64,000 nt of DNA from NCBI GenBank assembly GCA_028554755.1, contig JAPTOF010000006.1, forward strand, positions 67,001 to 131,000, written 5' to 3'. The stretch's first letter is position 1. Each line of letters begins with the position of its first letter. Below, piece by piece: positions 28,980 to 53,496 of the stretch. The position numbers and the translations under genes are program-made. Below the pieces are notes generated by a model, which searched no databases, was not told the origin of the DNA, and was given only the letters and a program-made list of their open reading frames with translations. The DNA is from Cordia subcordata (taxonomy: Eukaryota > Streptophyta > Magnoliopsida > Boraginales > Cordiaceae).

Positions 28980-30480
28980 TTTTGAACAGTAGACTAAGTC
29001 CAATAAATGCGACATTTTTGTGCCATTACATGGACCACCAGGTCCAACATTTGCAGGATCCATATTACTTGAGTATCTTTAGCTGTTATAGGTTCGACAG
29101 AAATTTGTTTAAGAACCTAGAGTGCCCATTGGTACAACAACAGTTGGTGGAAACGGGATTCTATGATTGTTATAGATCCCACTTCCATCAACTTAACCAT
29201 AGTCTTATTACTGCTATGATTAAGAGGTGACAGCCGGAGAGACACACATTTCATTTGTCTGTAGGAGATGTCACTATCATCCTGTAGGATATGACCATCT
29301 ATTAGGGTCTTCCTGTGACCGATACAGCTATGCCAGAACTTGAGACAGATGTATGGCCGAGGAAGGAGTAGGTTGGTCTTAATCGGAATTATATGGGGGT
29401 TGATGCGAATGAGGCTCATATTGACATTGTTGGGAACACAATCAATTTCGACTAGTTACGAGAATAGTTTAACCTTTAAGGCGCTCTGGAGAATCCCACT
29501 CTCCTACAAGCACGTTTGTGGATCTTTTTTATGATAAATTGCCACATATTTTCCAACATGAGTACCAACAAGGACAATTTGGCATGGTTGATCTATTTAC
29601 AAAACTTTGACCAGATCCGGTAGTTCAACTAGGGGCAACTCTACTAGCATATTTGCATCAGTAGCTTGATCGTGCCTCCTTCCGTAAATGTAAGGGTGTG
29701 TGCGGAGCCGTCACACTGGTTCAGGTATTCTTTAAACTTTTTAAATGTCAACTTTATTATAACAAGTTTGTCTTGCTTCCAGTTTTTTGCATATAATAGA
29801 TTCACAGCTTTTAGGCCCAAACTCTTAAAAGTGACCCCACAACAACTAGAGCGACAACGATAGGACCTTGAGCCTTTATTTCAGCTACTTGGTGTTCCAT
29901 GATGGGCTTTTTTTACGTGAAGATAGAAATGTCAGATGCATCAGGAAAGTCAGGGCAAGTTGAATATCAGGATGTGATTGACCAGTTGCAACCTGGATAG
30001 GTATAGTAAACTTATTATTATTTATTAAATATTTTAATTATGGCATTATTAGGTACATAAGTAACTCTTCTTTACTGGTTTTGGGTACAATTTATATGGC
30101 AGTCATTCACGAGATTATTGGACAGTTTGCCACCATATTGTTTGCATGGCAATGATGTTTGGTGTTCACATGTCCCATTGATATTTGGGCATACTGTTGA
30201 ACGGCATCGTCCCGATCACGTGTTATAGCAGTTCGGACAATGATTGGAGGCCCTTCATGATTTGCCTGATAACGAGAAACACATGGACAACAACAAGAAG
30301 CTAGAGGCAGAGGCTCTGACATGGGCGATAAATTTGTGAGAGAACTAGCAGCAACAAGTTGTTCAGGGACAGTTGCAGGACGAGCCGAATCCAGTTTTAC
30401 TCCAGAATTACATAAACTGGTACCATAGAGTGACCATATTGCAGGTTGGCCATGCAGGGACTAGTCATAAAAGGGATGGT
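28980..30480 (+). pseudogene. Plant mobile domain (MAIN/MAIL-like) pseudogene
   Basis: Fragments in several frames read like the aminotransferase-like plant mobile domain. Around 29212-29300 one frame gives LITAMIKR, then after a stop QPERHTFHLSVGDVTII, another stop and DMTI, matching the family pattern 'LI.A...RW.PET.TFHLP.GE.TITLQD'. Around 29647-29730 a frame reads AYLH..LDRASFRKCKG.CGAVTLVQ, like the family's 'YRELCRAS....EIGG.LLLLQ' segment, followed by an intron-like gap and FFAYNRFTAFRP. In-frame stops at 29228-29230 (TGA for TGG) and 29285-29287 (TAG for CAG) fit cytosine-deamination decay. Such domains occur both in host genes and as MULE cargo. This copy is inside a MULE. Confidence 0.7.
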
Positions 30481-31749
30481 TACATGGCATCTACGCAGGA
30501 TGAGATGTCTCTAATGAGCATTGCTTGCATTACTTTTTGTTCATTATAGAAACTTTGGAATATTAAATGAAACTATTCATAACATGTTATTTGTACATCT
30601 AGGCCACAATAGTACAATATGTAGTCTACCACGCTAGGGGTTGCAATTACAATACATACGGGGAAAGCTTCGTAGCAGTGTACAGTCTATGGATCTTGTA
30701 ATGAGGCATTTGTAGCTTATGCAGCTACATGCGCGTGAGTGCATTACGGCACATGCATCACGAGTACCCTCATTGAGCTAAGAGCTGTATGGGAGTTGCC
30801 ACATGCGCCTTTGACACAGCAGGCACAGCACCGTAGAGAGCATTGTATCTGGCATGTACATTCCTCCCAGAGCCATCAACAGCATAAGTATCCTAGTAGG
30901 TCATCATTGCCTCTTAGTGTCCCTCAGCAACATACTTATGGTAACCATATGGGTACCTCTACATATGATGCAAGTGGTTCATCATCTAAGTGCATGTCGT
31001 TCATCCTTGACGTACCATTGCCACAACATTATATGCCTACAAAGCCCACATAGCTGGGCAGGGCACCAATCCACGTATCAGTTGGACCCTATCGATTATT
31101 CCAGCCAGGGGATTGGTTAGAGCAACGATGGTTCGCACGGTATAACACATGGTGTCGGATCCTCTAGGCCAGTGATTGATGAGGAGACATTGAGCGAATC
31201 AATGAACGACTCTCCCAAAAGATTTATGGGGTCCAAAGACTTAGTCCATAATTTGTTGGTCGATTATGGTGATGAACAGCAATACCAGTCGCTGTAGTTT
31301 CAGGCACAGCCATCTCCTGCAGAGCAGCCTTAGTGTCATCAGACACGTGTATCTAAGAAATGGCACACACCATCTCTTGTTAGACATCAGTTACCAAACT
31401 GCGTCAACTGGGGATAGAGGCCTCAACATTACACACCTGGCTGATGTATTCAGTTTAGTAGCACTTTGTTGTTATTATTATTTTAGACGAACCTTATTTT
31501 TTTCATTATGTATTTAAATGATGGTGTTACGCTTTTCCTTTATATAATTATTTATGATCCGTAGATGCTTTTATTTCAGTATTATTGATATTATGTTATC
31601 AATTTGACATTATACACTTAATTCTTTCGGTTCAAGAGGACATTATGTTATAATTGTAAACAAAACATACAAGATTACATCTAATACATATTACATAACA
31701 ACATTAAAAGATGATAACTACACATTATGCATTTTGATTATTGGGGTAA
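30481..31749. other. MULE interior between the two pseudogenes
   Basis: About 30480-31500 probably holds the decayed C-terminal part of the mobile-domain gene; open stretches are short and rich in His, Gln and Ser. From about 31500 to 31750 it is AT-rich, presumably the two convergent 3' ends. No intact gene is seen. Confidence 0.4.
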
Positions 31750-33965
31750 GTTAGAGTAGTGTGGCTTTGTTGACCGCATGCTGTATACTTTCATCGTCTA
31801 TCTTGGATTGAGCGATCTATCTAGTTTTAGATGCGCTGGCCTCTAACTTGGCCTCTTTTTTGACGAACACGATGTGAGTTCCGATGCAACGTCTATCTTG
31901 GCATTAGAGGCCAATAAAATTGGTGTCCAAGGGGCTCGAATGTCCTCCGGTGGGTATGTTTGTACGTTTTCATCATCAACTCTTGAGGGTAACCGATAGA
32001 CATGGTACATCTCGTCTTTTCCAAAACTAAGTATATGATATTAATGTGACAAGGTCTCCCACTTCTCAAATAGGTCCTTTACATTAGGAGGGAGATGACA
32101 ACCCTCACTCTCTAAGTGCATGGCATGGACCAATCGATCACGAAAGTAACCTTTTACCTTTATGACAACATAAAAGTGTTAGTTACAATGGTCATGATAG
32201 ATAACCCCTGGCATTAACAAGGACATCGTTGAAGCATTTTTGTGGTCATCACCCTCTTTTATAGCCCCCACAACGCTTATGGTCTAAGTCTTGACAGGGA
32301 TATCGGATAAGAATTTTTGTACCAGTCTATCAACACCATTTTGACTAGGTTTGACAGCAAGGATCATGTTCATGGGAACTTCATATTTATGTGCTTGACA
32401 TTCTCGACTAGCTATTTAACACATGTCTTCAATGAACTATTGACGTCATCTTTTCATCACGTTGCTTTTGAGTTATCTCAAGCAAATGAGATGTTTTATT
32501 TCAATCTAACCATCATATCTAACCCACTTGATTGCAGAGGTGATGCATGTATACCTATCGAATATAATGCATACCTAGGCTATATTAATAAAAAAATTCT
32601 CATGTCACTGTTATAAGAACCATGACCAAGTTTACAATGCCTCCACACCATGATGCATAGACCGAATGCCCAATACTCCATGTCAAAAATTTTTTAAGCG
32701 TACGTTGAACCCCCTTCAAACCTGTATCTCACAACGCTACCTGGATTCTTGGCCATCATAGCACCAAGAAACTATGGAAGCATTTGGTATGACGTGTCCT
32801 AATTACCATAAACTAGTTTAATCATTTTATTTTGGCCACTCTAAGCCTTCCCGTAAGTGATATCTGTGTTAAGCTTTTCCTTTATGTGAGCTTGGACAAG
32901 GCCTACCTCGTAATTAGCCTTATTAGCTATGAAATGTCTTACCAAATATCTAACCAAATCAGAAGTCAAATTTCTGTGCCAGGACGCAGATATTTGAGCC
33001 ATACAAATATGTATGGCTTCATACTGCGTGATCTCCCATTGCTTATGCGTTACTTTCTTTATGACACGTATAAATCAGGAGCATGTTACTCTTCCACCGT
33101 ACTTTTCCTTACAATGTACCTTCTAGAGGGTCCTACTTGACTTCAAGACCATGTATTCCTTTTGTATCTTTATCGCGTTTTGCTGGATAGCCCTTATCGC
33201 ATCCACTTTTGACAGGAACATTATTCATTTGGCCAAATCCATTCGATTGAGGTCCCATATCAGGCGGTTCGATGCCTTATACCTGCTTGTTGTGCAAAAA
33301 TCGGTCCTAGCAGTATGGAACTCCATCGATTCCTCCTCCTCCTCTATATCCGACTTTGTATCTTCATCCAGTCCCTAGGCATCATTCTCAATTTGGTAGT
33401 TCAAACTTGCTTCTGAGACTATATCTTCTTGATTGTTCAAATTTACATCCTTGTTTTCTTCGTCTACCTCTAACAAAATCGTATTTGTTGCGACATTATA
33501 CCTTTCTTTCGTGCCACTACCACGATGAAAGGATCTTCCGACTTTAAAAGTGGACTGTGGTTGTGAGGAAAGGGAAAATGGCAAACTCCGTAACTATTGT
33601 AGCAATATTGAACTGTTCATCGTAATAATACAATGTTGATATGTTTAAGTTCGGAATGTTGGACTCCAACGAGACGTCGACTATTAGTTACGGCACATAC
33701 ACATTGTCACTTTGTACGTCCACTATTACATGCACAATACAACGGTTCCAATCACAGCAAGCGGTGCTGTGCATGTCCCACATATCTTCATCATCAGTTA
33801 TTGTACTTGGGTAATAACCAATATGCTGCAATGTAGCATCCTATTTAGGGTCACGATAGCACAATTTAACTCTATCAATGGTTGGATGCAAACGAAGCTT
33901 CCTAATTACACGCGAAACAAATTGATCGTAAGTGGTACGAGAAATGATATCGTCTTTCGAGTGTA
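31750..33965 (-). pseudogene. mudrA-type MULE transposase pseudogene
   Basis: Reading the minus strand from about 33965 gives TTYDQFVSRVIRKLRLHP, then ITDDEDMWDM, an acidic region (33375-33584), and the MuDR N-terminal domain pattern: VDAIRAIQQNAIKIQKEYMV, KVHCKEKYGGRVTCS, WEITQYEAIHIC, HRNLTSDLV and DITYGKA, down to about 32850. The start of the catalytic region follows (EYWAFGLCI near 32670), but it then decays and I cannot read the full DDE set. Near 32150-31900 a cleaner tail reads VKGYFRDRLVHAMHLESEG and LFEKWETLSH. There are many in-frame stops and frame changes, so no active transposase can be made. The C-terminal SWIM zinc finger usual for the family is not recognisable. Confidence 0.75.
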
Positions 33966-35830
33966 AGCTCTAAAAGACCCACAAGCGTACGGATCGTGCA
34001 ATATAGTGTATACAAGTGTGGGTGTTGAACCACATGAAGGCGTGAATAATGTGGATGAATTCTATGCTAGGTGTTCTAGAAAGTGCCAAAAAGAGATATC
34101 TAAACTAGACATATTTTTGGAGTTTTGGATTATCGGGAGCTCTAGGTAAAGAAAATAAAACTAAACTATGAATATGAAAAATGGGAGCACAAGTTGGTCA
34201 AGAGGGAACTAATAATTGAGAAGGGGTTAGGGTGACTTCGACTTATGAATGGGTAATTCTATACTCAAATGCTATGGGATTAAGGGATGATGGCTAACTA
34301 TCATGAGTGCTCTTAACTAGGTTGTTCATTAGTGTCCTAATTTCTCCCTAAGACTCGGTGCGGGTCCGTCCCTAGGCGGCGCCTCCTAAAGCTACGGCGT
34401 GGTCCTTATGACCTAGGGCCTCAAGAGTGACTAACTAATTTCTTAGGTGACTTAGAATGAACCTACCTTAGTACCTAAACCTTTGGCTGGATTTAAAGCC
34501 AAGACCTAGTGTTGCTAAGGTCGACTAAACCTATCTGGAAACCTATTGGCTGGATTTAAAGCCAAAGGAGACTTGGCCTAGACTAGTCCTAAATTACACT
34601 TTGTCATTCTAAGGTCACTACAGCAGGATTTGACTTGCTGGTGCACTCATACATGTTTAAGGCCAAGGTGCTCGTGAATAATGGAACCTATTCAACTACC
34701 AAACATCGTCATGTTCAGTTCACACCATTATAAATAATTAACAACCAACACGTATGCGTTGTTAAAGTTATGCTCATTACTAGGCATGCAAATATACATA
34801 TAGACATGAATAAAAGCATTACCCACTTCATAGCATCCACATATAAACACATAGACATGATTATAACATGGATTAGATGTGTTTAGTAACAAAAAAACTT
34901 CAATTTATACACATGTTACTCATCTAGGCATTTTATCAAACACTTAGACATAAATGAGAAAATACCCATTTGAACAAGAAAATTCGAAACATGTAGATAT
35001 ATTTAGCCATCATATCCCATATCATAAGAGTATATAGTTAACCCATTACATAAGTTAAATCACCCTACACAAGTCTACTCAATCATAATAGGAAATAGAA
35101 TGAAAGAGAGATAATGAAGCTTCCCTTTCATCCTAGCTAATCTTGTACAAAGCTTTTAAGCAAACTTGATTCCAAAATGTTTGAACCCTCCAAATCAAGC
35201 TTGGTTCTTAGTGAGAAATATGTGAAAAGTGTGTATGAGGTGGGTGGAATCTAGGGTTAAGTGTGTGAGAATTTTAGGCGTGAAGTGTGTGTTATTCTTC
35301 CAAAAGTCCCCTTCTTTTTTCTACAGAATCGGCCCCTATTTATATGTTTTCAGACGGTCGACTTGCCTCTGGACCTAGCTCGACCGGCTTTTTAATGATG
35401 CTCTCTGGACTAGCCGTTCGACCTAGACGGTCAACCGGCTCCGGAGGGGTGGTCGTCCGGCTATTTTTAGCAGCTCTCTGGAGTGGCCGGTCGACTGGCT
35501 CTTTTTCCTTGGTCACCCGGCTGACTTTCTTCCTCCATTCTTTGTCTTTTCGGCCTCTGGTCTTATCTCTTAGACCCGTGCATTTCCCATCTTCATCGCC
35601 TTTCATCGTCCAATCTTGATCTTAACCCAAAGTTCACCTAAATCATTGAAAACAAGCAATTAGTGTAGCAATTTGTTTTATAAACTCGATATGCACATTT
35701 GTTTACGCTTAAGCCTATTCTTATCAAAAGCACTACACTAATGTATCATTATGAGCACTCAACACCTCTAAAATATAGGTAAATGTCAATGCAAACACAC
35801 ACAAAAACACAACACATCAAGGAAGAATTT
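33962..35830. mobile_element. Unclassified repeat-like segment inside the MULE (possible solo LTR or other insertion)
   Basis: This starts tgtaagctctaaaagaccc and ends ...acacaacacatca. It interrupts the space between the transposase pseudogene and the right end of the MULE. Its sequence style differs from its surroundings: ordinary low-copy-looking text, a palindromic ttggctggatttaaagccaa element twice near 34480-34565, and a GC-rich gaccggctcgac-type region at 35340-35530. It starts TG and ends CA, as LTRs do, but I see no matching 5-bp duplication and no second LTR. The class is a guess. Confidence 0.28.
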
Positions 35831-36572
35831 TGATTTTCATGGAATATTTAGACTCGTGTAGTCAAGGTTGTTATTGGTCATAATTTTTTGATTACCGTAT
35901 TATAAAAGAATAGTAACTTCGCTTGAATTCATTATATTCTTTTACGTGCTTTAGTAATGAAAAAAGTGGAAGAAATTTGATAGAAACTTAGAATGAGAGG
36001 ATATGAGATGAGTTAAGTGTTGAATGAGTCAGTGGATTGAGGGGTTGGGGTTTATATAAGTAGAAAATGCATTCAGGAGTGAGATTTTTGAATTACGTGT
36101 AACGTGAAATGACCTGAGCATCACCGATGGCAAGGAATATATTTGATTCATTGAAAAGTCATTCCAAGAATGCGTCCCCGGCTCCCAAAGTGCACTAGGG
36201 CGAATAAATTCCCCGCCCACCACGTCACTTTAGTAAGGGAATTTCTGCAAAGGCCGGCAAAAACCTTAGTCGTGTTCTGGGAACGTGGTCCTCATTCTGG
36301 AAATGCGTCCACGTTCCTCGAACGCGGGTCTCGTTCTGGGAGCGAGGTCCTCATTCTGGGAGCATGCCCCACCTATTCAGATTACGCCCGATGTATTCTT
36401 GAAGTGAGAATGGATTATATTTGAAAACCTATTTAAAATTAGGTCAATTTTGCATAGAATATCAAAATTTGGTAAAAAAAAAAATCCAACATATTTATTA
36501 TTTGAACCCACGTGAAAAATTACATACATGTGATTTTTTTTTTCTTTTGACAGAAGTGGAGTGATTTTAAGG

Positions 36573-36661
36573 GTGTTTGGCCTTGCTTATTTAAAAGCAC
36601 CCGAACACATACTTTTTACTATTTATGTGTCTATAAGCACTAAATAAGCAAAGCCAAACAC
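36573..36661. mobile_element. 89-bp MITE-like element with 19-bp TIRs
   Basis: The left end gtgtttggccttgcttatt pairs with the right end aataagcaaagccaaacac with one mismatch. The interior is short and AT-rich with no coding. The 'gtgtttgg' start is typical of plant hAT-type MITEs, but the superfamily assignment is inference. Confidence 0.7.
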
Positions 36662-37978
36662 TTTCTTACTTCTATTCTATTACTAAATCCATGGTTGACA
36701 AGCCAACCATAAATACAAAATGCTACCTAAAAGAGCTACATGTGCACTTTTATGGTTTTTAGTTACATTCGTGTTTTTAATTAACAAGCTGTATGTATAT
36801 TACAATGATTAATTAACAATGAGATATATGTGTAAAAAATAATAATCAATAATTTATTAATGACAAAATATCTATGTAGACAACAAACAAATATAGATAA
36901 TGTAAAAAATAAATTAATGTGTACAATTAAAATAAAAATGTATGTAAAAATTTAAAGTTATTTAAAATGGATAAGCTCTCAAGGTGAAGCTGAAATAAAT
37001 ATTTGAGTGAGAGTATGAGAATTGTTACAGCAAAATTGAAATATGAGATCTCTAAGCATAAGAAAAAATAAACTAAAACTCCCAAGATATAGGAGGAGAA
37101 GAAAAAAAAAAAAAGACAAGTTATTGGAAAACTTCTAATTACAGCGCCTCACTAATTTCTATAGAGTTATGGTTTGTTTGGGAATGTTCTTGGCGGGCGC
37201 CCCGGGGGCGGGGGGGGGGGGGGGGGCGTGGGGGAAGAGAGAGAGAGAGAGGTGGAACAAACAATGCAAAAAGTGTTTCTTTGGCATGTGTTGTCTCTCG
37301 TTATTATTTTCTACGAACTATTCTCTGGAAAAAAAAAATGAAAGCGCATTATTATGTTTTTGATTTTTTTTTTCAAAAATACAAGAGTTATCATCTTATT
37401 TCTTTCTTTTCTTTTTCACATTTACCTTCCCCACCTCAAGCCTCCTCCCTTCCAATCCCTTACTCCCTTCTCCAAATAGATCTAAATTAGTACGTGAATC
37501 ATGACATGCACAAATTTTGATATAAATGTAATATTTATCAATTTATAAAGATAATTAATTATATCAATCAATTTAAAACATTTCATTTTGATTAATAGCT
37601 TAATTATAATTTATGGTGTGTTTTATTAAAAACAATAATTATTTGTCTAACTTTTTGCTCAAATTAGATTTTTCATTTACTTTTAAATTGTTACACATTT
37701 GATGTTGTTCTGGTTTGTATATAAGCTAAATATTTTTAATAGAAAAATTAAAATAGAAAATTTTGATTAATGTATTTCAAATGCTCAGAAGAAGGTATAC
37801 AAAATTTTGCAATTGTTAATTTTCTTACAGATTATAGAAAATATAGCATTGGATCAATAATAAAATTTAAAAATATATTGATCTTTATAAATTAGTATTG
37901 ATTTTTTTAATTTTGGTAATTAGAAGCATGCAAATGTGAGTTTTTTTCCTCTCAAGGTTAAAGGGCAGTGGAAGTTTT

Positions 37979-38208
37979 GGGCCTCGTTTGGATTGTCTTT
38001 TTTTAAAAGCGTTTTTTTAACAGCTTTTGAAAAACAGTTTTTTTTAAAAGCTGAAAATTCTGGCTTCTAAAAAAAGCTGTATTTGAATTTTTTTCAGAGT
38101 TTCAGTTTTTTTGGAAGCTAAATCAAATAGTTATTGCAAATTTAGTGTAACTTTTTTAGGAAAAAAATATTTTTCCCTTAAAAAAAAAAAACTAATCCAA
38201 ACAAGCCC
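37979..38208. mobile_element. About 230-bp MITE-like element, gggc(c/t)tcgtttggatt ends
   Basis: The left end gggcctcgtttggatt pairs with the right end aatccaaacaagccc. The interior has T runs and 'ggcttctaaaaaaagctgtatttgaa', which is also found in the element at 58868-59107 in the other orientation, so both belong to one family. Confidence 0.65.
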
Positions 38209-39680
38209 TTGTGAATTGGTTTATGACAATCTTTCTTCTTTTCTTGTTACACCGGAAGGTATTGCACAACATGACACATGATAATAGGAATATTTAATTG
38301 TGCAGACCATTTAAATATGGTGCTTTAAAAATTTAGAAAAAAGCAAATTTGAGGGTTGGTGTTGTTGTAGTATATATTCTAGATTATAGATAGATAGATA
38401 ATATAGATAGTATTCGGCAACAATATTTTGCATTAATTAGAGCAACACTCGTATGATACACTAAAAGAAGTGACTACTAATATAATTATTATTCATGTCA
38501 TTTTTTTTTTTACATTTTATTTTAGGATAATATATAAATATGTATCTCTCACGCCTAGCAAAAAAAAAAATGTATCTTTTTGAAAATTGTCCATATCTAT
38601 ATCTATACTATATTATACAGAAGAACCCTTTTTAACATAATGCTGACAAGTGTCACACAAATATAATGACAAGTGTTATATAATTATATTTTATTATATT
38701 TTTATTATATATATATATATATTTATTGCCTTGATATGGAATGCCGACTCTATAAAGATTTGAGTTTTATGGAATCTCTTGAAATCATTCCATTGTGCAT
38801 GCTACTTTGAAATAATAATTTTATATTTTGCTCTCCCTCTGTCTCTTTCCATATACATTTTGATCATCATATTACATCATTATTCTTGCATGTGTGGCTT
38901 ATCATTATAGTTTTATTGCAATTCATTGAAAAGCTAAATGAATTTTAGTGTTAGTCTCTCTCTCTCTAAATGTAATAGTTTAGCATTTTTGTAGTTAGTA
39001 ATGTTGATAGTTATGAGTTAAAAAAAAGTTGAAAATTTTTGCTCCCTTATTTTTACAATTTGTAACATTGTCGGTTTTTTATCTTTTCGATTTTTGAAAC
39101 AATTAGTCCTATCTTGACATTTTTTGAGTTCAGGACTAATGATTTTACAAATTGTATATATATAAAAAAAAAAACCTAAATTTTCACATTTAAAAATAAG
39201 GCAATTTATTGTTATAAAGATCAAAGATCAATATCCAAGTGAGTTATTTTAACTTTCTTTTAATTTCTTAGAGGTCATGACCAAAAGGAAAAAAAATAGA
39301 AGAAATTCTTACCGGCATGTTTGATGTTGCTTTGACTATTATATTCTTAAATCTTACTTTGGGTAAATTTAAATCATGGTATACTTGAAAATTGGAGTGA
39401 GAATCGAGTCTCTATATAAAATTTATTTTTTGAATGCTTCTAGAGGAAGAGAATGTGAGCCAGAAAGAGATTTAACAATAATTTATATCCAAAATAATTC
39501 TACTATTAGTCTTTTTCTTAATATTTTATGCATTATTTTTTGCAATAATGTAACATTTTTAGGTAAAAAAGAGGGGAAAAAAGAAGTTAAAAAGAGGAAA
39601 AAAAAGTTTAAAAAGTGTAGATTGCTATCATTCACCAAGTAGGTCCATGAGGGTAGAAGAAGAAAATTGCTAACACAATT

Positions 39681-39684
<4 letters not shown>

Positions 39685-39728
<44 letters not shown>
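39685..39728. repeat. (TA)n microsatellite at the nested insertion junction
   Basis: About 22 ta units end exactly where Helitron 2 begins. A second (TA)n run (39953-39999) lies inside Helitron 2 at the equivalent internal position. Confidence 0.9.
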
Positions 39729-41157
<1,429 letters not shown>

Positions 41158-41800
41158 TATCATCACACCTTGCGTATTTTGAATTCTATTATTTATCTAA
41201 AATATTTTCTATTTTTGTATTTATCCATCTTTTTACCTGATTTGATTATTTTATCATACTTATCACTTCTGTAAAAACTATAAGTTGTTTATTTAATTTC
41301 TAAATTTATATCATATTATTTTCAAAAAAATTATATTTTTTGAAAATTATGATCGTCCCATGCGACGCACGGGTGTTAGACTATTATACATATATATTTG
41401 CGTATTGATCTTTGAAAAGAAAATAATTTTTATAACCACAAAAATAATGTATCTTGCCCAAAATGATAAATGCAGAGCATGAAGACTATACATATATGGT
41501 AAAAACATCTGTGTGTACATGACATAATATTTAGACTATAAATTTTGTAGCTATTCAAACTCTTTTTTTTTTTTTGGCAATCAAGCAGTTTAGTTGGAGG
41601 TTGTACTCAAGTGAAAATTCGTAAGCAGTATTCGTTGTGAAATATATAAAATTAATGGCAGCAAGAAAATTGAACAGTTTTAGATTAGGAATTATTTCTT
41701 TATGCATGAAAAAGATGTTTTACTCATTTCAATATCAATTTGAATAAATTTTAAAAATGTTAAGAACTAATATGCATGTTTGAAACAATAGGAATATTTT

Positions 41801-42045
41801 GTCTTTGGAATGAGTTTATTATAAGATACTTTTTCTTATTGATGTGAATGTGACAAATTCTTTTTTTATCTTATAAAATATAAAATATTTTCCATGAAAA
41901 TTCAAAACAAATTATACTTTTTTTTATTTTATAAGATATAAGTAATTCATGCTTGTCTTATTTTTACAATTATATACAACACAACTTATAAAAACTCAAA
42001 CCAAACCATAATTTTCTCCATAAAAAAGCATCTTATAATTTTGCC
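41801..42045. mobile_element. Degenerate MITE-like copy related to the element in the PWWP gene intron
   Basis: The left part, tttggaatgagtttattataagatac, resembles the left end of the element at 60253-60518 (tttggaatgatcttattttaagat). The interior shares 'ttttataagatataag' and 'cttgtcttattttta'-type blocks. The right end around 42025-42045 (gcatcttataattttgcc) is only a weak inverse of the left. Boundaries are approximate. Confidence 0.4.
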
Positions 42046-42055
42046 TAAATCAATA

Positions 42056-42267
42056 GCCCACAATGGTTTGGATTTCCTTAAAGAAAGACACTTTTTTTAG
42101 CATAACTTTTGAAAAAATTATTTTTCTTAAAAATTTAAAAATATATGGCTTATGAAAAAAGCTCAAGTTAAGCCTTTTTTTTTTTGAAAATTAATTCAAA
42201 CACTTTTTGCCAAAAAGGGGTAGAGAGAGTACATTTTCATAGAAAAAATCCAATTATCCAAGCGGGC
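42056..42267. mobile_element. MITE-like element with weak inverted ends
   Basis: The left agcccacaatggtttggattt and the reverse complement of the right end (acggcccgcttggataattggattt) share gccc, ttgg and tggattt blocks. The interior is made of T and A runs. It lies in the upstream region of TIO. Confidence 0.4.
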
Positions 42268-42468
42268 CGTAAACTAGCCAAATAAGCGCTTTTTTTTTTT
42301 TTTTTTGGTCAAACAAAGCTTTTCGAAGGTTCATAAGCGGGAAATCACGCAGGCTCAACATTTCAAATCCTACCGGTCATCTCCCCACTCTCTCTCTCTC
42401 TCTCTCTCTCTCACTTTCACCGCGTGTGCGTTGTAGAATTTCTGCTATTAGCTCATCACTAACAACAG

Positions 42469-42676
42469 GTGTATTCTCTTACTACATCTATCCGTTAAAT
42501 AGTTAACTAGGGTTTCTAATTCACTATCTTCAGTTTATTTTCAATGCTTTCAGTAGTATTGATTTACTGAAACTAACTATTTTTCTTTTTTCTTTTATCT
42601 TTTAAATATCCAAAATATTTCATTAAGTTTCTCGTAATTGATGGATTTGCTTGCATATTTGGTGAAAATTCTGCAG
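42469..42676 (+). other. TIO: Probable 5' UTR intron of TIO
   Basis: AACAG|GTGTAT at 42468/42469 and TTCTGCAG at 42669-42676 form good donor and acceptor sites, leaving an 11-base exon stretch before the TIO ATG at 42688. A (CT)n run at about 42391-42412 lies in the upstream exon or promoter. Confidence 0.5.
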
Positions 42677-42687
42677 GATTTTAGAGG

Positions 42688-53496
<10,809 letters not shown>

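Larger units (their letters stand above)
28092..36487. mobile_element. Decayed Mutator-like element carrying plant-mobile-domain and mudrA pseudogenes
   Basis: The left end (from about 28092, ggatttttt...acc) resembles the reverse complement of the right end (to about 36487), sharing ggatttttttttttacc followed by AT-rich sequence around 'aattttt.atattc' and 'caaaatt.ac'. Just inside both ends are CpG-rich short repeats built on a GAACgCGcTC / GGGAGC core (28190-28400 and 36170-36370). Within lie a plant mobile domain pseudogene on plus and a mudrA-type transposase pseudogene on minus. Both are full of stops, so the element is dead. The right half also holds a foreign-looking segment (33962-35830). 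I could not confirm a target duplication, so the boundaries are approximate. Confidence 0.6.
36488..38601. other. AT-rich intergenic DNA with MITEs
   Basis: No gene is visible. It contains two MITE-like elements (listed separately), a G homopolymer of about 17-20 bases near 37210-37227 next to a GA run, and a CT/T-rich patch at 37400-37480. Confidence 0.5.

Noticed and set aside
35287..35619. 110-codon plus-strand and 88-codon minus-strand ORFs
   Set aside because: They lie in the GC-rich part of the unclassified repeat segment and overlap each other in opposite directions. No domain is visible.
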